This document shows, piece after piece, positions 6,259 to 11,586 of a DNA stretch of 14,749 nucleotides. How positions within the stretch are numbered: the first letter of the stretch is position 1; each line of letters opens with the position of its first letter. Source of the DNA: Flavobacteriaceae bacterium UBA3478 (lineage in GTDB: Bacteria; Bacteroidota; Bacteroidia; Flavobacteriales; Flavobacteriaceae); NCBI GenBank assembly GCA_002381155.1, contig DFQX01000050.1:1-14749 (forward strand), in the 5' to 3' direction. The notes under the pieces are model-generated. The model searched no databases and was not told the origin of the DNA. It was given only the letters and a program-made list of their open reading frames with translations. The position numbers and the translations under genes are program-made.

Positions 6259-6717
6259 TTACTCTCTGATTGAAGTGTCTGTCGTTATTTCGATGACACC
6301 GCTAGAACCCCTAAATCCGTAGGCTGAGGTTTCTAAAAGAGATTTTAAGACCTTGACCGATCGTATGCTGTTGAGGTCGAGCCCCGGTGGAGCCTGTTCA
6401 CCGTAAATGATACCATCGATTACCCAAAGCGCATAGGGATTGCCAGAGGTAGGAGCATACATTCTGTCGTTTAAAACAATCACTCTGTTATCCCGAACTT
6501 TCGCGGTTCCTAAATGAGCTCGAAGGGCTTGAATTAGGCTCGGAGCACTGACATCTACCTTATATTCATTCAGCTCAATGTGTGGTTTCGTTCGCTTTCT
6601 CTTTCGCTTACCCTTAACCCTTACTTCTTTTAAGGCAATAGTGTCCTGGTTTTCTTGCGCACTGAGAGTGGTTGTGCCTACTATAAAGGCTATTACTAAA
6701 AGAAGATAACGTTTCAT
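6259..6717 (-). CDS. secreted plug-only TonB-receptor-like protein
   Basis: A 152-residue protein with a signal peptide (hydrophobic core, likely cleavage after TLSA-20). A polybasic stretch follows (VKGKRKRKRTKP, 34-45) before a TonB-dependent receptor plug domain: SAPSLIQALRAHLG (57-70), ALWVIDGIIYGEQAP (96-110), LDLNSIRSVKVLKS (113-126), and AYGFRGSSGVIEITT (132-146). The last segment corresponds to the SusC/RagA-type plug ending. No beta-barrel follows: the frame ends at 6259 and the next sequence is the methyltransferase promoter. So this is either a genuine standalone plug, a type found in Bacteroidota, or a relic; intact signal peptide and plug argue for the former. Its ATG overlaps the stop of the glycine-zipper microprotein (ATGA). 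Confidence 0.8.
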   Translation of the reverse strand: MKRYLLLVIAFIVGTTTLSAQENQDTIALKEVRVKGKRKRKRTKPHIELNEYKVDVSAPSLIQALRAHLGTAKVRDNRVIVLNDRMYAPTSGNPYALWVIDGIIYGEQAPPGLDLNSIRSVKVLKSLLETSAYGFRGSSGVIEITTDTSIRE

Positions 6718-6866
6718 TTTTTCTTTGAAGAAAGTGCGACAGACATAGCGACGCCAATACTTACCCCGACACCTATACCGAGTGCAAGATTGTCTTGACT
6801 TACCCCAATCGCGATCCCAATGGCTATTCCCATAGGGAGTCCTATAGCGAACTTTGATCTATTCAT
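6714..6866 (-). CDS. 50-residue glycine-zipper membrane microprotein
   Basis: A short gene from ATG 6866 to TGA at 6714. After MNRSKFAIGLP it contains two glycine-zipper helices, MGIAIGIAIGVS (12-23) and LALGIGVGVSIGVAMSVAL (27-45), separated by QDN and ending SSKKK. The GxxxG-like periodicity over 35 residues is not expected by chance. Similar small glycine-zipper proteins of unknown role occur in flavobacteria and other bacteria. Glycine zippers drive tight helix packing and oligomer formation in membranes. The stop overlaps the start of the plug-only protein (ATGA), so the two are translationally coupled. A TATCTTTA box (minus strand, 6882-6889) lies 16 bases upstream. It might also be a pore-forming or toxin-like peptide; there is no direct evidence. 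Confidence 0.75.
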   Translation of the reverse strand: MNRSKFAIGLPMGIAIGIAIGVSQDNLALGIGVGVSIGVAMSVALSSKKK

Positions 6867-6881
6867 TTTAAAGGTTTTCCT

Positions 6882-6889
6882 TAAAGATA
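6882..6889 (-). promoter_or_regulatory. candidate -7 box for the glycine-zipper/plug operon
   Basis: Read on the minus strand the box is TATCTTTA, seven of eight matches to TAnnTTTG, ending 16 bases before the ATG at 6866. Confidence 0.4.
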
Positions 6890-6949
6890 GATAAGATATT
6901 CATTACCTAAGTTTAACCTTAACTTCTCTTTAAGGGCTTCTACCCAAGT

Positions 6950-6957
6950 TATATTTG
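6950..6957 (+). promoter_or_regulatory. orphan -7 box facing a hairpin
   Basis: TATATTTG on the plus strand is a perfect TAnnTTTG. No plus-strand gene follows before the 3' end of the Crp-family gene; the next element is the hairpin with T-tract at 6965-7016. No clear -33 TTG was seen, so promoter activity is uncertain. Confidence 0.35.
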
Positions 6958-6964
6958 TATTGTA

Positions 6965-7016
6965 AGAGTCATAGAGGCCAAGGGATTGTTTGAGATCCGG
7001 TCTCGCGACTCTTTTT
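6965..7016 (+). ncRNA. candidate short RNA or orphan intrinsic terminator
   Basis: A strong imperfect hairpin. The outer stem is AGAGTC (6965-6970) with GACTCT (7007-7012), the middle stem GAGGCC (6974-6979) with GGTCTC (6999-7004, one G-U), and the inner stem GGAT (6983-6986) with ATCC (6995-6998). An 8-base loop caps it and a T-tract follows at 7012-7016 on the plus strand. It starts about 8 bases after an orphan TAnnTTTG box. Together they look like a plus-strand transcript of about 50 bases, or a terminator for plus-strand noise. On the minus strand the same hairpin follows the Crp-family stop (7020) directly but has no T-tract, so it could instead protect that mRNA's 3' end. Confidence 0.35.
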
Positions 7017-7019
7017 GTT

Positions 7020-7589
7020 CTATCCCTCTCTTCGCAACTTCGATAAGAACTCAGGAGTGATGCCTATATACTTGGCGATTAATTTGAGAGGAACTTCTTG
7101 CAATAGCCCAGGGTAGTTAGAAATAAACTGCTCATAACGCTCTTTAGCACTAAGATTCAATAAATCTAGATTGCGTTTTCTGCTGCTGACCAGTGCATTT
7201 TCGGTAATGATTCTGAAATAACGCTCCAATTTGGGGACGGCCTCAAAGAGCTTCAGCTCTTCTGCTCTGGTAATGGCGAGAATTTCACTTGAGGTTAGGG
7301 CTTCGACTGATAGCGTTGAGGGGGCATTGGACAGATAGGCGTAGAGATCGGTGATCCATCCGTGAGGTCTTGCAAATTGTAGGGGGTTAATCTGTCCTTT
7401 ACTGTCAAATGAGTACGAATAGAGACAACCGCTAACCACAAAGGCTAGCGATTGAGCCTGCTCACCTTCTTCGAGCCAGAGTTCTTTGCGCTTTAATTTT
7501 GCACTACTAAAAGCATGAATTACCTGTCGTTGCTCTTCAACCGTTAATTCGACATGCCTCGAAATCGCCTTGATTAATTCTAGCTTCAT
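7020..7589 (-). CDS. Crp/Fnr-family transcriptional regulator
   Basis: A 189-residue protein. Residues about 20-115 form a cyclic-nucleotide-binding-type beta roll (KRKELWLEEGEQAQSLAFVVSGCLYSYS, then PHGWITDLYAYLSNAPS), followed by the long dimer helix (about 117-145). A C-terminal helix-turn-helix reads VPLKLIAKYIGITPEFLSKLRR (166-187). This compact form with a short C-terminus is typical of Bacteroidota Crp/Fnr proteins. The cAMP-contact residues of E. coli CRP are not recognisable, so the ligand is unknown. It is third in an operon: its ATG overlaps the stop of the PH-like membrane gene (ATGA at 7586-7589). Coupling to a membrane protein and a lipoprotein suggests a possible envelope-sensing unit. 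Confidence 0.88.
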   Translation of the reverse strand: MKLELIKAISRHVELTVEEQRQVIHAFSSAKLKRKELWLEEGEQAQSLAFVVSGCLYSYSFDSKGQINPLQFARPHGWITDLYAYLSNAPSTLSVEALTSSEILAITRAEELKLFEAVPKLERYFRIITENALVSSRKRNLDLLNLSAKERYEQFISNYPGLLQEVPLKLIAKYIGITPEFLSKLRREG

Positions 7590-8038
7590 TCTCGAACCAC
7601 TTCAATTTCAGTATTGATTTCTAAAAGAGCTGCTACGAACGCTTCATTATCTGAAGGGCTAAAATAGATTTCATCGTATTTATTGTAATAGATGATTACC
7701 CCGTTTCGTGCGGTAGCTGGTCGTGTACCTACCCAAAGCGTTTTGTTCACGGATACTTTATGAATACTCGAAACAGAAAACCTTCCAGACAGAATACTTG
7801 ATCGCCAATGTAGTTCATCCCCATCGACTGTATAGTAAGTATGAGTATAAAATGCAATCATCATCAGGGTAGTTGCGGCGAGAATTACAAACGCAATCAG
7901 TGCTTCGGCACCCGATATTCCTGAACGAATTAAGGGCCACATCGGGATCACGCAAACAGCGATAGAAAAAATGAGAACACCATTGAACAGTGTATCAGTT
8001 CGAGCTTTAAATACTTTGGTTGGGCTCGATGATTTCAT
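7586..8038 (-). CDS. two-helix membrane protein with a PH-like (YyaB/DUF1200-type) domain
   Basis: A 150-residue protein with two membrane helices (about residues 18-36 and 45-62). A cytoplasmic or periplasmic PH-like domain follows: TYYTVDGDELHWRSSILSG, VSSIHKVSVNKTLWVGTRPA, NGVIIYYNKYDEIYFSPSDN, EAFVAALLEIN. The 'YYTVDGDELH' opening and the 'YDEIYFSP...F...L' closing are characteristic of bacterial PH-like domains of the YyaB/DUF1200 group, whose role is unknown. Its start shares bases with the upstream lipoprotein stop (TGATG at 8036-8040) and its stop overlaps the Crp-family start, so all three genes are translationally coupled. Confidence 0.7.
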   Translation of the reverse strand: MKSSSPTKVFKARTDTLFNGVLIFSIAVCVIPMWPLIRSGISGAEALIAFVILAATTLMMIAFYTHTYYTVDGDELHWRSSILSGRFSVSSIHKVSVNKTLWVGTRPATARNGVIIYYNKYDEIYFSPSDNEAFVAALLEINTEIEVVRE

Positions 8039-8436
8039 CAGTTGGTACAGACTTTAATTGAAAGAGTCTCAGAGGGAGTGGGTGAGTAGGCTAGGCATTG
8101 CGCACATAATTGTTCCTCTTTGATAAGTGTAAAGTAAAATTGATCACCTTCTTTGATTTCATCTGGGAAATCACAGATGGATCCCAAACGAAACGCGTTG
8201 CTGTAGGTAATTTCTTCCCAGGGGTCAACCCAAGTTTTAGCAATAACCCCTTTATCATACCATTCTTCAGGTACTTGACTCTCAACGGTTATCACATAAT
8301 TCATACAAATTCCTTGAACTGCTAACTTGCCTAAATAGACAGGCCCTTCTTCACACGACGAGTCATCGAGTAGTGGGTCGATACTATCGCATTGCATTAG
8401 GGGCAATAATAGGAGTAGGATCTTAAATAATTTCAT
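8038..8436 (-). CDS. cysteine-rich lipoprotein, unknown function
   Basis: A 132-residue lipoprotein with a hydrophobic signal ending LMQC (lipidated Cys 16). Six further cysteines follow (28, 44, 88, 111, 114, 130), including a CAQC pair, an even number that could form three disulfides outside the cytoplasm. I recognise no named family. An ATG at 8442 gives two extra residues, but its A is also the last base of the candidate -7 box (TAATTTTA, 8442-8449). The ATG at 8436, 6 bases past the box, is therefore the better start. It is the first gene of a coupled operon with the PH-like membrane protein and the Crp-family regulator, and it diverges from the barrel protein gene at 8464. Confidence 0.7.
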   Translation of the reverse strand: MKLFKILLLLLPLMQCDSIDPLLDDSSCEEGPVYLGKLAVQGICMNYVITVESQVPEEWYDKGVIAKTWVDPWEEITYSNAFRLGSICDFPDEIKEGDQFYFTLIKEEQLCAQCLAYSPTPSETLSIKVCTN

Positions 8437-8441
8437 CACCA

Positions 8442-8457
8442 TAAAATTAGTATTTTG
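8442..8457. promoter_or_regulatory. back-to-back divergent -7 boxes
   Basis: The minus-strand box TAATTTTA (8442-8449) and the plus-strand box TATTTTG (8451-8457, one base shorter than consensus) lie side by side. Each ends 6 or 7 bases from an ATG (8436 on minus, 8464 on plus). The whole divergent control region is squeezed into 27 bases, and both mRNAs would be leaderless. The promoters should exclude each other. Confidence 0.4.
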
Positions 8458-8463
8458 CAGGCT

Positions 8464-9048
8464 ATGAAACGAATCACTCTCATCCTTGTCATATTAGTCT
8501 CTTTTACCTCTGTTCAAGCGCAAGAGTTTGATCAGAATGAATTGCGATTGAACCTCTTAGATATGTTGTCTAGAGGAACTCTTAATGCGAGTTACGAGCG
8601 TTTCTTAACCCCTCAAACTTCTCTAGGAGTGACTACCATGGTTGCGCTAAACGACGATTATACTGAAAAGTTTGAGTTTGCCCCTTCATTCAGAATGTAT
8701 TTCAATGATGATCTACTAGAGCTTCGAAAAAGTGTTTTCGTTGAGGTCTTTACTGCCTTTGTAGTAGCTGATAGTGGCTATTACGACTACAACTATGTAG
8801 AGTGTGATTATCTAGCTCAAAGTGTACAAGCTAGTGCCGACCCACAAGGTTTATCAATTGCTCCTTGTGGATATTACAGCGAACCTTCGCCAGAAGCAGC
8901 TTTTGCCTTAGGAATGATGCTGGGTAAAAAGTGGGTAAATCAAAGCAATTTTAGCTTTGAATTAGGCTTAGGTTTTGGCCGTTACTTAACTCAAACCTAC
9001 AATGAGGCTTACCCTCGCATTAATTTGAGTATTGGGAAGCGTTTTTAG
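8464..9048 (+). CDS. small outer-membrane beta-barrel-like protein
   Basis: A 194-residue protein with a signal peptide (MKRITLILVI core, likely cleavage near SVQAQ-20). The body alternates hydrophobic and polar residues in strand-like segments: LRLNLLDMLSRGTLNASYERF, TSLGVTTMVALNDD, FAPSFRMYFND, VFVEVFTAFVVAD, AAFALGMMLGKKW and FSFELGLGFGRY. It ends INLSIGKRF, with the C-terminal aromatic residue of barrel proteins. This looks like an 8-strand OmpW/DUF3575-type barrel. Two cysteines in an extracellular-type loop (VECDY, APCGYY) may pair. A TTG at 8455 gives a longer frame, but it belongs to the promoter box, so the ATG at 8464 is used. The 3' end overlaps the convergent hydrolase gene by 29 bases. 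Confidence 0.7.
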   Translation: MKRITLILVILVSFTSVQAQEFDQNELRLNLLDMLSRGTLNASYERFLTPQTSLGVTTMVALNDDYTEKFEFAPSFRMYFNDDLLELRKSVFVEVFTAFVVADSGYYDYNYVECDYLAQSVQASADPQGLSIAPCGYYSEPSPEAAFALGMMLGKKWVNQSNFSFELGLGFGRYLTQTYNEAYPRINLSIGKRF

Positions 9049-10039
9049 CCAACCATTGATCTCTTCGCAACACAGCATTTTCTGAGATATCCTTCCAGAA
9101 AAGATTAATGTCAAAAGCGTGGTAGTTTTTGATGAAACTCATGAAAAAGCGTTTCGGAACTTTGGGAAGCGATGCCCAAATCATCCCGTCAATCATTTCG
9201 ATGGTTATGCTCTCAGGATAAATCTCTTTATCATAGTATAAGAGCCCACTATGATTTTCGAACGTAGTCTGTTGTTGACCATTCCACGTAATTGGGTTAG
9301 AGGTAACCCGCCCCTCATAATAGCTTTTATATTTTTTCGGCAATTTGCCAGATTTATAGGTGTTCCAACTTACGTAGCCCCCAATATCTTCTGGGGTTTC
9401 AAGAGGCTTTAAGGAACTGAAATACAAAGATTCGATTCCTGCTCCAGGTAAATAAGCGGCCACGAGCTGATCTTCAAGCTCAGTGCCATCGAAGAACTCT
9501 TTTACTAGTTGGCTCCCATGCATACTCCCCTGTGAGTGTCCTGCGATGATGATACCCTTACCCTTGTTGTAGTTCTTCAAGTAATATTCAAAGGCCGCCT
9601 TCACATCGTCGTAAGCGATGGTCCAAGTGTCACCAGCAATAGGTTTTAATTGGTTGTCGAATACTTTATAATGGGCCTGTCTGTAAAAGGGCACATATAA
9701 ATTCCCTGCCTCTGCGAACGCTGAAGCCTGGTTAGTCACACTGAGTGAGATCACCTCTTCTCTGATGTCTGAACGAAAAATGTCTGCATTCCAAGCGGGG
9801 TCTTTTTTATCGCTGAATAGGGTCGGATAGATAAAAAATACATCTACCGATTTTACGCTTTCTTCTCCAACGACCTCGGATAATGACTGCGGATACTGTC
9901 CGGGTAGAACCGCCCAACTTTCACTCTTCGAATAATCTGGATTTTTAGGGATGTCTACCGAATTAAACGGAACTATCTTTGCAGAACTACAACTGAGTAG
10001 AAAGGCACCAAGGACAATAAGTAACCACTTGTTTTTCAT
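9020..10039 (-). CDS. DUF3089 alpha/beta-hydrolase lipoprotein
   Basis: A 339-residue protein with a lipoprotein signal (FLLSC, lipidated Cys 17). The DUF3089 pattern is clear: SWAVLPGQYPQSLSEVVG, VDVFFIYPTLFS (66-77), AWNADIF, AGNLYVPFYRQAHY (111-124), YDDVKAAFEYYLKNYN, and the nucleophile elbow AGHSQGSMH (166-174) with catalytic Ser169. Asp and His partners probably lie in the C-terminal third (the histidine perhaps in KNYHAFDINLFW). The substrate is unknown; esterase activity is the expectation. It is anchored in the periplasm or on the surface. The gene diverges from the 5'-nucleotidase gene across a 42-base gap holding one near-palindromic -7-like box, and its last 29 bases overlap the convergent barrel gene. 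Confidence 0.85.
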   Translation of the reverse strand: MKNKWLLIVLGAFLLSCSSAKIVPFNSVDIPKNPDYSKSESWAVLPGQYPQSLSEVVGEESVKSVDVFFIYPTLFSDKKDPAWNADIFRSDIREEVISLSVTNQASAFAEAGNLYVPFYRQAHYKVFDNQLKPIAGDTWTIAYDDVKAAFEYYLKNYNKGKGIIIAGHSQGSMHGSQLVKEFFDGTELEDQLVAAYLPGAGIESLYFSSLKPLETPEDIGGYVSWNTYKSGKLPKKYKSYYEGRVTSNPITWNGQQQTTFENHSGLLYYDKEIYPESITIEMIDGMIWASLPKVPKRFFMSFIKNYHAFDINLFWKDISENAVLRRDQWLAKNASQYSN

Positions 10040-10057
10040 AGCTTTTGAATCAAGTAG

Positions 10058-10065
10058 TAAATTTA
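10058..10065. promoter_or_regulatory. shared palindromic -7-like box in a divergent gap
   Basis: TAAATTTA reads the same on both strands and matches TAnnTTTG at seven of eight positions each way. It sits 19 bases from the ATG at 10039 and 17 bases from the ATG at 10082, almost in the middle of the 42-base divergent gap. No -33 element is clear on either side. Confidence 0.3.
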
Positions 10066-10081
10066 ATGAATCATCATTAGA

Positions 10082-11521
10082 ATGAAATCACACCATGTAT
10101 TTATGACTACCGTTTTCTTTTCGTTGATTGTATCAATTATCACCGCCTGTTCTTCGGGCACAGACCCGATTACTACCCCTGAGCCCTCAACTCCTAAATC
10201 ATTTACAGAGATCGTTATTTTCTCAGTAAATGATGTTCATGGTCGGATATATAACTTTCCTAAGCTCAAAACACTACTCGATCAGGAGCGAGAAAAGAAT
10301 GATCAGGTATTTTTTGTGAGTGCTGGAGATTTATTCTCAGGTAACCCAATTGTTGACTTTCACCCCGACAAAGGTTTTCCTTTAATTGATCTGTTATCTA
10401 AAACAGGTTTAGATGTAAATGTCATCGGCAACCATGAGTTTGACTATGGGCAAGAAGCTTTGACAGCAAGAATCAAACAAGCGAGCTTTGATTTTGTGTG
10501 TTATAATGTAGACGGAGGTTCAGGAGCCCTAGCAGAGGTACCCGAATATACCCTTGTAGAAAAGGGAGGCGTAAAAATCGCTTTCGTAGGGGTTGTTGAA
10601 ACGAGTAGCCCGGGGGGTTATCCGCTGACGCATCCGAGAAAAATAGAAGGTCTCACCTTTGTAGATGGAAATGCGGGATTCGGCAAATTTGCTAATCTCA
10701 AGAACGAAACCGGAGCCGATTTATTAGTGGCACTAACGCATCAGGGAGAGGAAAGTGATGAAGCACTACTTCGAGCCAATCCTTTCATTGATCTTGTTAT
10801 CGGAGGACACACCAACAAAGAATACGGCATCGCTATTGGAGAAGATTTTATGGTGATGTCTGGTGCCCATTTAGAAACCGTAGGTAAGACCACCATTAAG
10901 CTTTATGAAGATGGAACTACTGACTTCTCATGGCAACTTATCAACCTAGACAACTTAAACATTGCTGAGAACACAGAAATCGCAGATCTTGTTGATACAT
11001 ACAATAATAAACCAGAATTCTACGAAGTGATCGGTAGCTCTGCAATAGATCACTCGAGAGATGAGACTGCTTGTTTCTATACCGATGCCCTTAGACAAGT
11101 ATCAGGCTCAGACTTTATTATTCAAAACAGAGGCGGTGTAAGAGCTAACCTAGACCAAGGAGAGGTAACACCTTTCGACATTTATACTATTGACCCCTTT
11201 GGAAATGGGTTTGAAACCTACAACTTCACGGTTGGTGAAATGGAGAATGTACTAGAGTCTATACCCACTAGTTATAGTTATTCAACTCACTACAATTTGA
11301 TTTTTCAAGGAGATCAAATCGAGATAGCAGATGCTAATGGGAATTTACTGGACGATAATACAGCCGTTACCCTGAGCATCAACGATTATCTTACCAACGT
11401 ATTTTCTTCGCTTTTCGACGAGCCTAGCTTTATATACGAACTAACTACAGCAGATTATCTAATTGAGTTTTTTAGGTCACATGCTTCAGGGCCGGTCGAT
11501 TACAGTGGCTGTACGAATTAG
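10082..11521 (+). CDS. 5'-nucleotidase/UshA-family metallophosphatase lipoprotein
   Basis: A 479-residue protein with a lipoprotein signal (IITAC, Cys 23) and a Ser/Thr/Pro-rich linker (24-41). The metallophosphatase domain carries the dimetal motifs NDVHG (D51, H53), AGDLFSGNP (D83), GNHEFDYG (N117-H118-E119), LTHQGEESD (H220) and GGHTNKEYG (H243). The 5_nucleotid_C domain (about 315-470) has QNRGGVRANLDQGEVTPFD (R350 region) and DPFGN (371-375), which form the nucleotide pocket in this family. The expected reaction is hydrolysis of extracellular nucleotides to nucleoside and phosphate. It is shorter than UshA (about 550) but has both domains. It faces, tail to tail across one terminator, a PiT phosphate transporter, which fits a role in phosphate scavenging. 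Confidence 0.9.
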   Translation: MKSHHVFMTTVFFSLIVSIITACSSGTDPITTPEPSTPKSFTEIVIFSVNDVHGRIYNFPKLKTLLDQEREKNDQVFFVSAGDLFSGNPIVDFHPDKGFPLIDLLSKTGLDVNVIGNHEFDYGQEALTARIKQASFDFVCYNVDGGSGALAEVPEYTLVEKGGVKIAFVGVVETSSPGGYPLTHPRKIEGLTFVDGNAGFGKFANLKNETGADLLVALTHQGEESDEALLRANPFIDLVIGGHTNKEYGIAIGEDFMVMSGAHLETVGKTTIKLYEDGTTDFSWQLINLDNLNIAENTEIADLVDTYNNKPEFYEVIGSSAIDHSRDETACFYTDALRQVSGSDFIIQNRGGVRANLDQGEVTPFDIYTIDPFGNGFETYNFTVGEMENVLESIPTSYSYSTHYNLIFQGDQIEIADANGNLLDDNTAVTLSINDYLTNVFSSLFDEPSFIYELTTADYLIEFFRSHASGPVDYSGCTN

Positions 11522-11538
11522 AAAAAGGGTATCATAAA

Positions 11539-11564
11539 AAAAGGCTCCTTATGGGAGCCTTTTG
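11539..11564. terminator. bidirectional intrinsic terminator between convergent genes
   Basis: A 10-bp perfect stem (AAAAGGCTCC at 11539-11548, GGAGCCTTTT at 11554-11563) has a 5-base loop. The A-run before it and T-run within and after the right arm let it serve both the 5'-nucleotidase gene (+) and the PiT gene (-). Confidence 0.85.
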
Positions 11565-11586
11565 TATTTAGTATCATCTCCTACGC

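Noticed and set aside
6259..6717. Plug protein as a truncated TonB-receptor pseudogene
   Set aside because: Signal peptide and plug are intact, the start is coupled to another gene, and no barrel remnant follows before the methyltransferase gene.
6961..7017. Hairpin region as a tRNA gene
   Set aside because: There is a single long hairpin with a T-tract; no cloverleaf arms, no T-loop TTC and no CCA-like end were found.
8091..8325. Two frames (64 and 71 codons) inside the cysteine-rich lipoprotein gene
   Set aside because: The lipoprotein frame has a signal peptide, lipobox and coupled operon position; the others are out-of-frame or antisense.
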